Assembly (NCBI GenBank): GCA_036272915.1
Contig: DATAXV010000093.1
Location: 1 to 50,611, forward strand
From: DATAXV01 sp036272915
GTDB lineage: Bacteria; Chloroflexota; Dormibacteria; Dormibacterales; Dormibacteraceae
Direction of reading: 5' to 3'
Length of the DNA stretch: 50,611 nucleotides
Position numbers and translations under genes: made by a program. The notes under the pieces are model-generated. The model did not search any database and was not told the DNA's origin. It saw only the letters and a program-made list of their open reading frames with translations. Shown in pieces: positions 1 to 7,968 of the stretch (position 1 is its first letter; each line of letters opens with the position of its first letter).

Positions 1-45
1 CCCGACGGCAACGAGTTCTGCGTGATAGACGACCACGACGGCTGA
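1..45 (+). CDS. C-terminal end of a VOC/glyoxalase-like protein (partial)
   Basis: Only the last 14 codons are in the window, ending in TGA at 43-45. The tail contains P-D-G-N-E-F-C-V-I-D, the usual end of glyoxalase-like (VOC) domains. The VOC gene at 35625-36047 ends almost identically (PEGDEFCID). The match is short, so the family call rests on this tail motif alone. The gene lies 50 bases upstream of the rmlD-like gene on the same strand. Confidence 0.55.
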   Translation, partial: PDGNEFCVIDDHDG

Positions 46-95
46 CCGGCGCGCCGGGTCGAGAGGGGCGGGGGCGGTGTGAAACCATAAGCGCC

Positions 96-938
96 ATGCC
101 CGCACTGATCACCGGCGCCCAGGGCCAGCTCGGCCGCGACCTGGCCCGCCTCATCCCCGACGCGACCGCCCTCGGTCGAGAGCAGCTCCCCATCGACGAC
201 GAGGTGCTGGTGCGGCGGCACCTGGCCGAGGTCCGGCCCGAGGTCGTCTACAACTGCGCCGCCTACAACGCCGTCGACGCCGCCGAGCAGGATCCCGAGC
301 CCGCCATCGCCGTCAACGCGGCGGGTCCGGAGAACCTGGCCAGGGGCTGCCTCGAGATCGGTGCTCGGCTGGTCCACTTCTCGACCAACTACGTCTTCGA
401 TGGCGACGCGGCAGAGCCCTACGACGAGGACGATCGGCCCAACCCGCGCTCCCGCTACGGCCGCTCCAAGCTCGAGGGTGAGGAGCGCGTCCTGGCGCTG
501 ATGCCGTCGGCGCTGGTGATCCGCTCGTCGGGTCTGTTCGGTCTGCAGGGCTCGGCGATCAAGGGGGGCAGCTTCCCGGAGCGGATCCTGGCCCGGGCCA
601 GGGCCGGCCAGCCCCTCAAGGTGGTCGCCGACCAGCGCCTCAATCCGACCTTCACCCGGGACCTGGCCGCCGGCTCCCACCGGCTGGCGGAGTCCGGCAT
701 GACCGGCGTCGTCCACCTCGTCGCCGGCGGCGAATGCTCCTACTGGGAGCTGGCGGTGGAGGCGCTCCGGCTCTCCGGGCTCACGCCCGAGGTGGGGCGG
801 GCGGCAAGCGCCGACTTCGCCACCGCCGCGCCGAGGCCGCTCAACGGCTGCCTCCGCTCCCACCGCACCGAGCCCCTGCGCGACTGGCGCGAGGGTCTGG
901 CCGAGTACATGGAGGCCCTGGTCAGGACCCCGTCATGA
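96..938 (+). CDS. rfbD: dTDP-4-dehydrorhamnose reductase-like SDR (RmlD family)
   Basis: 280 aa extended short-chain dehydrogenase of the RmlD substrate-binding family. These cytoplasmic NAD(P)H enzymes reduce the 4-keto group of dTDP-4-dehydro-L-rhamnose in the last step of dTDP-rhamnose synthesis. Visible features: Rossmann motif GAQGQLG (residues 7-13), the family signature STNYVFDG near residue 96, and the catalytic Y121-x3-K125 pair (YGRSK). The length matches the family. The other rml genes are not adjacent, so the exact sugar substrate is inferred. It is convergent with the small membrane protein gene, and their 3' ends overlap by 17 bases. Confidence 0.85.
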   Translation: MPALITGAQGQLGRDLARLIPDATALGREQLPIDDEVLVRRHLAEVRPEVVYNCAAYNAVDAAEQDPEPAIAVNAAGPENLARGCLEIGARLVHFSTNYVFDGDAAEPYDEDDRPNPRSRYGRSKLEGEERVLALMPSALVIRSSGLFGLQGSAIKGGSFPERILARARAGQPLKVVADQRLNPTFTRDLAAGSHRLAESGMTGVVHLVAGGECSYWELAVEALRLSGLTPEVGRAASADFATAAPRPLNGCLRSHRTEPLRDWREGLAEYMEALVRTPS

Positions 939-1317
939 AGCCGCGCACGTAGGCGACCGCGACCACCCAGGAGGCGATGGTCATGAAGAGGGCCTCGCGC
1001 GCCAGCGCGTCTTTCGACTCGCCGCCCCTCGACACCCAGAAGAAGATCGCGGGCAGGAAGAGCACCGCGAAGATGCCGTAGACGACGTGCAGGATCTCGT
1101 GAGGGCGGCCGCCCAGGATGAGGGCGGCCAGGCCGAGCAGGCCCTGCACCGCGGTCAGGCCGATCATGATCAGGAAGCTGGAGCGGTAGCCAGGGCTGAC
1201 CCGCCGGCGGATCACGTAGGCGACCGTGCCCCACACGGCGAGAGCGAAGGCGAAGAGGAGCAGGGCGATGGCGAGACGTCCGTGGAAGAAGCCGAGCATT
1301 GAGATGGTGCCGTTCAT
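922..1317 (-). CDS. Small integral membrane protein, four predicted helices
   Basis: 131 aa from the ATG at 1317 (MNGTISM); a second in-frame ATG at 1329 would add four residues. It consists almost entirely of hydrophobic segments: residues about 8-28, 40-62, 68-90 and 105-125. A short polar RRRVSPGY loop lies between the first two. No catalytic motif or Pfam family is recognised. It is divergent from ybeY with a 39-base gap, so the two may share a control region. A 14-base near-palindrome covering the start (1316-1329) recurs at the start of the gene at 48258-49277. Function unknown; the membrane location is the only firm statement. Confidence 0.7.
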   Translation of the reverse strand: MNGTISMLGFFHGRLAIALLLFAFALAVWGTVAYVIRRRVSPGYRSSFLIMIGLTAVQGLLGLAALILGGRPHEILHVVYGIFAVLFLPAIFFWVSRGGESKDALAREALFMTIASWVVAVAYVRGFMTGS

Positions 1318-1356
1318 GGCTCGCACCATTCTCGGTTCTGACCGGCCATCGATGCC

Positions 1357-1848
1357 GTGAATGATCTCCAGGTGACGGTCGTGAAGGCCGTCAAGGCTCC
1401 GCTCGCGCCCTCGTTTGTGCGTGACGTGCTGCGCGCGGCGATGGCGGAGCCGCGGGTCGGGGAGCGCACCGTCGAGCTCTGCGGGGAGCGCGTTCCGGGG
1501 CTGACCGTCCGCGTCGCCTCCGACCGCGAGCTGCACCGCCTCAACCTCGACTTCCTGGGTGAGGACCACGTCACCGACGTGCTCTCCTTCCCCAGCGGCA
1601 GCGCCGCCCTCGACGGGTATCTGGGCGACCTCGCTCTCTCCTGGGCGGCAGTGATCCGCCAGGCCGGGGGCTATGGGCACGCGCCCGAGGTCGAGGCGGG
1701 GGTGCTCTCCGTCCACGGCCTGCTCCACCTCCTCGGCTGGGACCACGCCGACCCCGACGAGGAGCGGGAGATGACGGCGCTGACGCTGGCCTGCCTGGCC
1801 CGATCCGGCCTGCAGCCCTCCTCGCACCGGCTCGACGCCGTCGAATGA
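1357..1848 (+). CDS. ybeY: Endoribonuclease YbeY, 16S rRNA maturation factor
   Basis: 163 aa single-strand-specific metalloendoribonuclease needed for 16S rRNA 3'-end maturation and 70S ribosome quality control. The diagnostic zinc motif H-x3-H-x5-H is complete: H120, H124 and H130 in HGLLHLLGWDH. The upstream core signature (LNLDFLGEDHVTDVLSFP, residues 62-79) is also present. The start is a GTG. Length is normal for the family. It stands upstream of pth. In other bacteria ybeY is more often near phoH or era, so this neighbourhood is specific to the lineage. Confidence 0.95.
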   Translation: MNDLQVTVVKAVKAPLAPSFVRDVLRAAMAEPRVGERTVELCGERVPGLTVRVASDRELHRLNLDFLGEDHVTDVLSFPSGSAALDGYLGDLALSWAAVIRQAGGYGHAPEVEAGVLSVHGLLHLLGWDHADPDEEREMTALTLACLARSGLQPSSHRLDAVE

Positions 1849-1881
1849 GCGCGGCCGGCATGGCCGGCCGCCGCCCCTGGG

Positions 1882-1887
1882 TACACT
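1882..1887 (+). promoter_or_regulatory. -10-like hexamer before the pth-mfd-mazG operon
   Basis: TACACT, preceded by GGG and lacking a clear -35, lies 54 bases before the TTG start of pth. It has the same shape as the other -10 candidates here (TATACT at 7416, TACAAT at 49328). It would place a transcription start near 1894. Confidence 0.35.
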
Positions 1888-1941
1888 TGTCGGGACCGCT
1901 CGCGGCATAGCCGCGGGCAGCAGCATGCCCATGGCTCAGAG

Positions 1942-2556
1942 TTGACCTCCCCCCAGGACCTCTTCATCGTCGGGCTCGGAAATCCCGGGTCCGAGTACGC
2001 AGGGACCCGCCACAACCTCGGCTGGGCCTGTCTCGACCTGCTCGCCCGCAGGCTCAACGTCGGCCTCGACCGCAAGCGCTGGCGCTCCCGCGTCGCCCAG
2101 ACCCAGGTCGACGGACGTCGCGTCTGGCTGATCGAGCCGCAGACCTTCATGAACCTCTCCGGCCAGGCCGTCGCCTCCGCCCGCCGCGACCTCGGCGTCG
2201 AGGGCGGGATCGAGAACGTCTGGGTCGTGCACGACGAGCTCGACCTGCCGCTGGGCCGGCTCCGGATCAAGGTCGGCGGTTCGGCCGCCGGACACAACGG
2301 GATCCGCTCGGTCATGTCGTCGCTGGGCTCCGACGCCTTCGTCCGCTTCCGGGTCGGCGTCGACAAGCCGCCCCGGCCCGGCGCCGAGGCCGGGATCCGG
2401 TGGGTGCTGGCGCGCTTCACGCCGGCCGAGCGGGAGATCGTGGAGCGGGTCACGCACGGGGTCGCCGACGCCCTGGAGATGGCCCTGCGCGACGGTGTCG
2501 ATCAGGCCATGAACGTCTACAACCGCTCGGGCTCGCTGGGGGAGGGGCTGCCATGA
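1942..2556 (+). CDS. pth: Peptidyl-tRNA hydrolase
   Basis: 204 aa cytoplasmic hydrolase that releases tRNA from peptidyl-tRNA dropped off the ribosome. The N-terminal signature VGLGNPGSEYAGTRHNLG carries N14 and catalytic H24. N71 (FMNLSG), D98 (VVHDELDLPLG) and N119 (GHNGIRS) complete the active site. The start is TTG at 1942: no in-frame ATG lies nearby, and the ATG at 1931 reads into a stop after four codons. Its stop overlaps the mfd start, so the two are translationally coupled. The pth-mfd order is widely conserved. Confidence 0.95.
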   Translation: MTSPQDLFIVGLGNPGSEYAGTRHNLGWACLDLLARRLNVGLDRKRWRSRVAQTQVDGRRVWLIEPQTFMNLSGQAVASARRDLGVEGGIENVWVVHDELDLPLGRLRIKVGGSAAGHNGIRSVMSSLGSDAFVRFRVGVDKPPRPGAEAGIRWVLARFTPAEREIVERVTHGVADALEMALRDGVDQAMNVYNRSGSLGEGLP

Positions 2557-5500
2557 CGCTGTCCTCACGGATCCTGGAGGGCGACCTCGATCGCTGGACG
2601 CAGTCGCCGAGGGGCGAGCTCCGGGCGTCGGCGCTGCCCCACACCGCCTGGCCGCTGGTGGTGGCGGCGGTGGCCCGGACCGCCAGCGAGGCGGGCCGGT
2701 CGGTGCTGGTCCTTTGCCCCGCCCCTGAGCGATTCCTTCAGGAGGTGCGCCCCTGGCTGGGCGGCACCCCGGCCGCCTCCCTCTTCGCCGAGGTGACGGT
2801 CAACCCCCTCGACCGGCCGCCCGCCTTCGACGTCGCCGTGTCCCACCGGCTGGAGGCGCTGGCCGCCCTGGCCGGGAGCGCCGAGGAGCCGGCCCTGATC
2901 GTCTCCTCGCGCCGGGCCATGACCAGGGCGACGATCTCGGCGGCGGACCTTGCGGCGGCCACCGTTGTGCTGGCCCCCGGCCTCCAGGAGGACCCGACGC
3001 GGATGGTCCGGCGGCTGGTCGAGCTCGGCTACACGCGCGAGGCGCTGGCCGAGGCGCCCGGGCAGTTCGCCCTTCGCGGCGGCATCCTCGACGTCTTCCC
3101 GGCCGGGGCTCGGATGCCGGTGCGCGCCGAGTTCTTCGGCGACGAGGTGGACACGCTCCGCATCTACGACCCCGAGAACCAGCGGTCGGTGATGAACGCG
3201 CCGCGCATCACGGTCCGGCCCGGGCGCGAGCTCCTGCTCGGCCCCGAGCGCGGCCAGACGGCGGTCGCCCGCATCCGCCGGGAGACCGGGATCGACGCCC
3301 TCCGGCAGGACGTGCGCGAGGAGTGGGAGGAGGATCTGGAGAAGCTGGCCGAGGGCAGCGCCTTCCCCGGTATCGAGCTCTACTCCGCCTACCTCGAGGG
3401 TTCGCTGCCCTCCCTCCTCGACCATCTGCCCGAGAACGCGCTGATCGTCGACCTCGAGCCCGACCGGCAGTACGCGGCCGCCGGCGAGATCGAGCAGGAG
3501 GCGGAGATGCTGGCCGCCGCCGAGGCCAGGGACGGGGAGCTGCCCCGCGGCTTCATCCCGCCGCTGGTGCCGATGCAGCGGCTGCGTCTCGGCCAGGGCG
3601 GCCATCCCCTCCTCATCGCCTCCGTCGGCGAGCTCGACGGGGGCACCGATCTCGGCTTCCATGACGTGGACCCGCTGGTCGGAAGGCCCTCGGCCCTGGC
3701 CGCGGTCGCCGGTGCCGCCGAGGGGACGGTGATCGTCGCCACCGAGCAGCGCGAGCGCCTGGAGGCGGCCCTGGCCGAGGTCAAGGTGGAGCGGACCCTG
3801 CGGGAGGCTGACCTCGATCTCGATTGGGAGCCGGAGCCCGGCCTCTGGTGGGCGGACCAGGACCTGGCCGGTGGTGTGCTCAGCGCCGAACGCGGCATCA
3901 CCCTGCTCACCGACGCCGAACTCTTCGGCCGCATCCGCCGCCCCGCGCCCCGCGTCTCACGGCGCGGTGGCAGGGCCGAGGCGGCGGTCCAGCTCGAGTT
4001 CCAGGCCGGCGAACTGGTCGTCCACGTCGACCACGGCGTCGCCCGCTTCACCGGCATGCGCCTGCTCGAGACAACCGACCCCGACTCCGGCGAGCGGGTC
4101 GATCGGGAGTACCTGGAGCTGGAGTACGCCGAGGGCGACAAGCTCTTCGTCCCGGTCGAGAGCCTCGACCGCGTCCAGAAATACCTGGGTGGCGGCGAGG
4201 AGCGCGCGCCCGTCCACCGCCTCGGCAGCGGCGACTGGGAGCGGGCTCGGGCGCGTGCCCGGAAGAACGCCGAGGACGTCGCCGACGAGCTGCTTCGCAT
4301 CTACGCGCGGCGCGCCGCCAAGTCGGGCTTCGCCTTCGGGCCCGACACCCCCTGGCAGTCGGAGCTGGAGGAGTCCTTCGCCTACGAGGAGACGCCGGAC
4401 CAGCTCCGCGCCCTGGCCGAGATCAAGGCCGACATGGAGTCGGACCGGCCGATGGACCGGCTGCTCTGCGGCGACGTCGGCTTCGGCAAGACCGAGATCG
4501 CCCTCCGCGCCGCCTTCAAGGCGGTCATGGGCGGCCGCCAGGTGGCGCTGCTGGCGCCGACCACGGTCCTCGTCCAGCAGCACTACCAGGTCTTCAGCCA
4601 GCGCCTGGCCAGGCACCCGGTCAAGGTCGAGGTCCTGTCCCGGTTCCGCACCGACGAGGAGCAGGCCCACACCATCGCCGGCCTCAAGGCGGGCGCGGTC
4701 GACATCGTCATCGGCACCCACCGGCTGATCCAGAAGGACGTGCGCTTCAAGAAGCTGGGGCTGCTGGTCATCGACGAGGAGCAGCGCTTCGGGGTCATGC
4801 AGAAGGAGCGGCTGAAGCGGATGCGGAGCAACCTCGACGTGCTCTCGCTCTCCGCCACCCCGATCCCGCGGACGATGCACATGGCGCTGACCAACATCCG
4901 CGACATGAGCGTCATCCAGACCCCGCCCGAGGATCGCCAGCCGATCAAGACCTACGTCACCACCGACGACGACGAGCTGGTCAAGGAGGTGATCGAGCGC
5001 GAGCTCGACCGCGGCGGCCAGATCTACTACCTGCACAACCGGGTCCGCACCATCAACAAGGCGGCCGAGCGCATCGGCAGGCTCGTCCCCAGGGCCCGGG
5101 TCGTGATCGGTCACGGACAGATGGACGAGCAGGACCTGGCCCGGGTCATGGTCGACTTCGCCTCCCACGCCTACGACGTCCTCGTCTGCACGACGATCAT
5201 CGAGTCGGGCCTGGACATCCCCAACACCAACACGCTCCTCATCGAGCGCGCGGAGATGTTCGGGCTGTCGCAGCTCTACCAGCTGCGAGGACGCGTCGGC
5301 CGGTCGGGCAAGCGCGCCTACGCGTACCTCCTCTACGACCCCAAGCGCTCGCTGACCGAGGCCGCCGACAAGCGTCTGGACGTGATGCAGGGGCTGCATG
5401 AGCTCGGCCAGGGCTTCAAGATCGCGCTGCGGGACCTGGAGATCCGCGGCGCCGGCAACCTGCTCGGCGCCGAGCAGCACGGCACGATCGCGTCGGTCGG

Positions 5501-6059
5501 CTTCGAGATGTACCTGCAGATGCTGCAGCAGGCGGTGGCCAAGCTCCGCACCGGCGAGGAGGAGGATGCCGTCACCGACGTCCTCACCACCCCGGACATG
5601 AACCTCGACCTGCCCCTCGACCACTTCGTCCCCCGCTCCTACATCCGCGACGAGCGCCTGCGCCTGGGCGCCTACCGGCAGCTCGCGGCGGCCGAGGACG
5701 AGCAGGAGCTGGAGGGCGTGCTGCGCTCGCTGCGGGACCGCTACGGACCGCCGCCGGCGCAGCTCGGCAACCTCGTCTACTCGCTCCAGGTGAAGCTCAA
5801 GGGCCGGGCCCTGGGCCTTCGCTCGGTGGTCGCCGACGGCCAGGACATCTCGATCCGCGTCGATCCCGACCGGGTGCTCGACGTCAGCGAGCTGGAGCAG
5901 CTCTTCTCCGGCCGCCTGCGCGTCCGCCCCAACCGGCTCCTCCTCCGCCGCCAGGGCGATGGCTGGCAGTCGGAGTTGATGCGGCTGCTCGATGCCATGG
6001 CCGAGCTGTACAAGGACCCCGCCTCCAGGGAGTTTGCGAGACTGAGCGGTGATGCCTGA
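2553..6059 (+). CDS. mfd: Transcription-repair coupling factor Mfd
   Basis: 1168 aa from the ATG at 2553, which overlaps the pth stop and follows a GGAGGGG ribosome site. An upstream in-frame extension to 2400 is just the pth shadow. Mfd is an ATP-dependent translocase that removes RNA polymerase stalled at DNA lesions and recruits UvrA. Domains in order: UvrB-like N-terminal module (to about residue 330), CarD-like polymerase-interaction domain (about 480-570), then the SF2 motor with Walker A GDVGFGKT (640-647), DEEQ box (741-744), SATPIPRT and QLRGRVGRSGKRAYAYLLY. A C-terminal TRCF domain that binds UvrA follows. Full length for the family. Confidence 0.97.
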   Translation: MTLSSRILEGDLDRWTQSPRGELRASALPHTAWPLVVAAVARTASEAGRSVLVLCPAPERFLQEVRPWLGGTPAASLFAEVTVNPLDRPPAFDVAVSHRLEALAALAGSAEEPALIVSSRRAMTRATISAADLAAATVVLAPGLQEDPTRMVRRLVELGYTREALAEAPGQFALRGGILDVFPAGARMPVRAEFFGDEVDTLRIYDPENQRSVMNAPRITVRPGRELLLGPERGQTAVARIRRETGIDALRQDVREEWEEDLEKLAEGSAFPGIELYSAYLEGSLPSLLDHLPENALIVDLEPDRQYAAAGEIEQEAEMLAAAEARDGELPRGFIPPLVPMQRLRLGQGGHPLLIASVGELDGGTDLGFHDVDPLVGRPSALAAVAGAAEGTVIVATEQRERLEAALAEVKVERTLREADLDLDWEPEPGLWWADQDLAGGVLSAERGITLLTDAELFGRIRRPAPRVSRRGGRAEAAVQLEFQAGELVVHVDHGVARFTGMRLLETTDPDSGERVDREYLELEYAEGDKLFVPVESLDRVQKYLGGGEERAPVHRLGSGDWERARARARKNAEDVADELLRIYARRAAKSGFAFGPDTPWQSELEESFAYEETPDQLRALAEIKADMESDRPMDRLLCGDVGFGKTEIALRAAFKAVMGGRQVALLAPTTVLVQQHYQVFSQRLARHPVKVEVLSRFRTDEEQAHTIAGLKAGAVDIVIGTHRLIQKDVRFKKLGLLVIDEEQRFGVMQKERLKRMRSNLDVLSLSATPIPRTMHMALTNIRDMSVIQTPPEDRQPIKTYVTTDDDELVKEVIERELDRGGQIYYLHNRVRTINKAAERIGRLVPRARVVIGHGQMDEQDLARVMVDFASHAYDVLVCTTIIESGLDIPNTNTLLIERAEMFGLSQLYQLRGRVGRSGKRAYAYLLYDPKRSLTEAADKRLDVMQGLHELGQGFKIALRDLEIRGAGNLLGAEQHGTIASVGFEMYLQMLQQAVAKLRTGEEEDAVTDVLTTPDMNLDLPLDHFVPRSYIRDERLRLGAYRQLAAAEDEQELEGVLRSLRDRYGPPPAQLGNLVYSLQVKLKGRALGLRSVVADGQDISIRVDPDRVLDVSELEQLFSGRLRVRPNRLLLRRQGDGWQSELMRLLDAMAELYKDPASREFARLSGDA

Positions 6060-6870
6060 CCCTGACCCGAAGAACCGGCCCTATCCCGACGGCGTCGAGG
6101 CGATCTTCGCCATCGCCCGCCGCCTGCGCGCACCCGACGGCTGTCCCTGGGACCGGGAGCAGACCCACGAGTCCCTCCGCCCCTACCTGCTCGAGGAGAC
6201 CTACGAGCTGCTCGAGGTGATCGACACCGCCGGCAGCGACGAGAAGATGCGGGAGGAGCTGGGCGACGTGCTGCTGCAGGTCGCCATGCACTCGGCCGTC
6301 GCCGAGGAGCAGGGGCGTTTCGACGCCGCCGAGGTGTCGGAGACGGCCGCGGCCAAGATGGTCTCGCGCCACCCGCACGTCTTCGGCGACACCGAGGTCC
6401 GCAGCGCCGCCGAGGTCCTGCGCAACTGGGAGCAGCAGAAGGCGGAGGAGGCGGCGAAGCAGGGGAAGACCGACCAGACGGTGCTCGACCGGGTCCCGAC
6501 CAACCTGCCGGCGCTGGCCTGGACCCTGAACATGCAGAAGCGTGGAGCCCGCGTCGGCTTCGATCCCACCGAGCCCGAGGGCCTCGTCGACGAGATCGCG
6601 CGGAACGCTCGAGAGGTGGCGGAGGGGCCGACCGGAGACGCCTCGTTCGACGCCGTCGGTGAGCTGCTGATGGCCGTCGTCTCGCTGGCCCGGGCGCGTC
6701 GGGTCAACGCCGAGGACGCCCTGCGGTCGGCCGGGCAGCACTACCGGGCGCAGTTCGCGAGGATGGACAGGCGGGTTGCAGAGGAGGGCGTCTCCTATCG
6801 GGATCTGAGCCCTGAGCAGGTGCGCGAACGCTGGCAGGCGGCGGCCGAAGAGGCAGTGCCTCAGCCCTGA
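6052..6870 (+). CDS. mazG: Nucleoside triphosphate pyrophosphohydrolase MazG
   Basis: 272 aa from the ATG at 6052; a GTG one codon upstream is an alternative. It hydrolyses (d)NTPs to NMP and pyrophosphate, a house-cleaning role. The N-terminal MazG fold is clear: CPWDREQTHESL (residues 31-42), the metal-binding EExxE (E48, E49, E52) and EELGDVLLQ (68-76). A second, weaker MazG-like half follows, as in the two-domain E. coli-type protein. The gene overlaps the mfd stop by eight bases, so it is the third gene of the pth operon. Mfd-MazG adjacency is common in Gram-positive genomes. Confidence 0.93.
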   Translation: MPDPDPKNRPYPDGVEAIFAIARRLRAPDGCPWDREQTHESLRPYLLEETYELLEVIDTAGSDEKMREELGDVLLQVAMHSAVAEEQGRFDAAEVSETAAAKMVSRHPHVFGDTEVRSAAEVLRNWEQQKAEEAAKQGKTDQTVLDRVPTNLPALAWTLNMQKRGARVGFDPTEPEGLVDEIARNAREVAEGPTGDASFDAVGELLMAVVSLARARRVNAEDALRSAGQHYRAQFARMDRRVAEEGVSYRDLSPEQVRERWQAAAEEAVPQP

Positions 6871-6911
6871 AATGGGTCCAGCACACTGCTCATGGATTTC
6901 GAGTGGAGTGG

Positions 6912-6920
6912 TGTTATAGT
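6912..6920 (+). promoter_or_regulatory. Extended -10 promoter upstream of the divIC/ftsB gene
   Basis: TGTTATAGT is a TGn extended -10 with a TATAGT hexamer (6915-6920). It lies in the 103-base gap between mazG and the division gene. No good -35 is visible, which is normal for extended -10 promoters. It would give a 5' leader of about 45 bases. Confidence 0.5.
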
Positions 6921-6973
6921 CCGTCACTAGCGGTATCACTACAACTCACTCAACGTCGGAGCACTCATCCCGC

Positions 6974-7390
6974 ATGCGTCATCGAAAACCGACTTTTGCC
7001 GCGTCGTTCGCGCGGTGGACGCGGACGCTTCCGCTCACCCGCGAGACCATCCTCTTCCTGGTCATCGTCGCCGCCGCCATCTGGATGGGCTGGTCGCTGG
7101 TCCAGGAGGTGGGACTGACGCATCAGCTCAATCAGCAGATCGGTCAGCTGCGCCAGCAGAACGCGTCGATTCAGGCCTCCAACGAGCAGTACCAGCGCAA
7201 CATCGACGGTGTCTCCTCGGGCTCGACCGCCGAGGAGGACGCGCGCAACGACGGCTACCAGCGGCCGGGGGAGAAGGTCTACGTGATCGCGGCTCCGACG
7301 CCGGCGCCGACGATCGCCTGGCCCGGCCACAGCGTGAGCGCCAATCCGTTGACCCAGCTCTGGGACTGGTTCACCGGCGCCCAGGGCTGA
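6974..7390 (+). CDS. Septum formation initiator, DivIC/FtsB family
   Basis: 138 aa bitopic membrane protein. A short basic cytoplasmic tail (MRHRK) precedes one transmembrane helix (about residues 25-43). A glutamine-rich coiled coil follows (about 46-78). Then comes the family block EEDARNDGYQRPGEKVYVI (87-105), which corresponds to the conserved E-x-AR-x-GY-x-x-PGE of DivIC/FtsB proteins. The C-terminus is alanine/proline-rich. The protein would sit with FtsL and FtsQ/DivIB in the divisome. The position mazG-divIC-tRNA-Met matches B. subtilis and relatives, which supports the call. The exact orthology (DivIC or FtsB) cannot be decided from sequence. Confidence 0.88.
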   Translation: MRHRKPTFAASFARWTRTLPLTRETILFLVIVAAAIWMGWSLVQEVGLTHQLNQQIGQLRQQNASIQASNEQYQRNIDGVSSGSTAEEDARNDGYQRPGEKVYVIAAPTPAPTIAWPGHSVSANPLTQLWDWFTGAQG

Positions 7391-7415
7391 TCCGCATCCG
7401 GGAGACCGCCGAGGG

Positions 7416-7421
7416 TATACT
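7416..7421 (+). promoter_or_regulatory. -10 hexamer six bases before the initiator tRNA
   Basis: TATACT ends at 7421, and the mature tRNA begins at 7428. Six bases separate them, the same spacing as between the -10 and start codon of the leaderless genes in this window. Transcription would therefore begin at or next to tRNA position 1. No convincing -35 is seen. Confidence 0.5.
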
Positions 7422-7427
7422 CCTGGG

Positions 7428-7502
7428 TGCGCGGTGGAGCAACGGCAGCTCGTCGGGCTCATAACCCGAAGGTTGTAGGTTCGAGTCCTACCCGCGCAAC
7501 CA
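7428..7502 (+). tRNA. Initiator tRNA-fMet (CAT)
   Basis: 75 bases with an encoded CCA tail (7500-7502). The acceptor stem pairs TGCGCGG (7428-7434) with CCGCGCA (7492-7498). The D stem is GAGC/GCTC. The anticodon arm TCGGG-CTCATAA-CCCGA contains the three consecutive G:C pairs next to the loop that define bacterial initiator tRNAs. The T arm is GTAGG-TTCGAGT-CCTAC. Position 1 forms a T-A pair with position 72 rather than the usual C-A mismatch. The 3' half is duplicated at 12047-12090. Confidence 0.96.
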
Positions 7503-7515
7503 ATTGAACTCAAGT

Positions 7516-7546
7516 CGGCCGCCCATTGAGGCGGCCGTTCTTTTTT
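7516..7546 (+). terminator. Intrinsic terminator of the tRNA-fMet gene
   Basis: A perfect 8-bp stem CGGCCGCC (7516-7523) / GGCGGCCG (7530-7537) with a six-base loop. It is followed by TTCTTTTTT (7538-7546). Confidence 0.93.
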
Positions 7547-7549
7547 CCT

Positions 7550-7965
7550 GCACACGGCAAACATTTTCACCACGACGGAGCGCGCGGACCTGCGTGTGGC
7601 CGGGCTCCGGGGATTCGGGGTGGTACCTGCCGCTGTCCGAGGCCGACCTCACCAACATGCTCGAACAGCCCTGCGGGGTTGGGGACTGATCGATCGCCAC
7701 CAGAATCACGGTGCCCACTACGCGTCGGCCGAGGAGTTCGAGCGCAAGAATCTTCAGTAGTTCCAGACCAAGAAGGGGCGAGGCCGCGTACGAGGGGCGT
7801 CCAACGAGCGATCACCACGCTCCGGCCACCGGCGTCGGCGGCTCCAATGGATCCGGCGCTCGCCCGAGCGGTGCTGGCGGCCGGCGTTGCGGTGCCGGAG
7901 GAGAGAGTCATCAACCTGTTGCTGTCCGACCTTGTGCGACACGCCTGACCCGTGACTGAACCGGG
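7550..7965. other. About 400 bases inside the islet without a supported gene
   Basis: Open frames here are short and broken. One peptide stretch ending HYASAEEFERKNLQ before TAG at 7758-7760 looks like the tail of a real protein but has no readable start. This is most likely decayed element DNA. Confidence 0.4.
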
Positions 7966-7968
7966 CAG

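Noticed and set aside
2400..2552. Upstream in-frame extension of mfd by 51 codons
   Set aside because: It lies wholly inside pth in another frame, and the ATG at 2553 has a good ribosome site and overlaps the pth stop.
3957..5624. 555-codon minus-strand frame inside mfd
   Set aside because: Shadow of mfd; composition is Val/Asp/Leu repeats typical of antisense high-GC frames.
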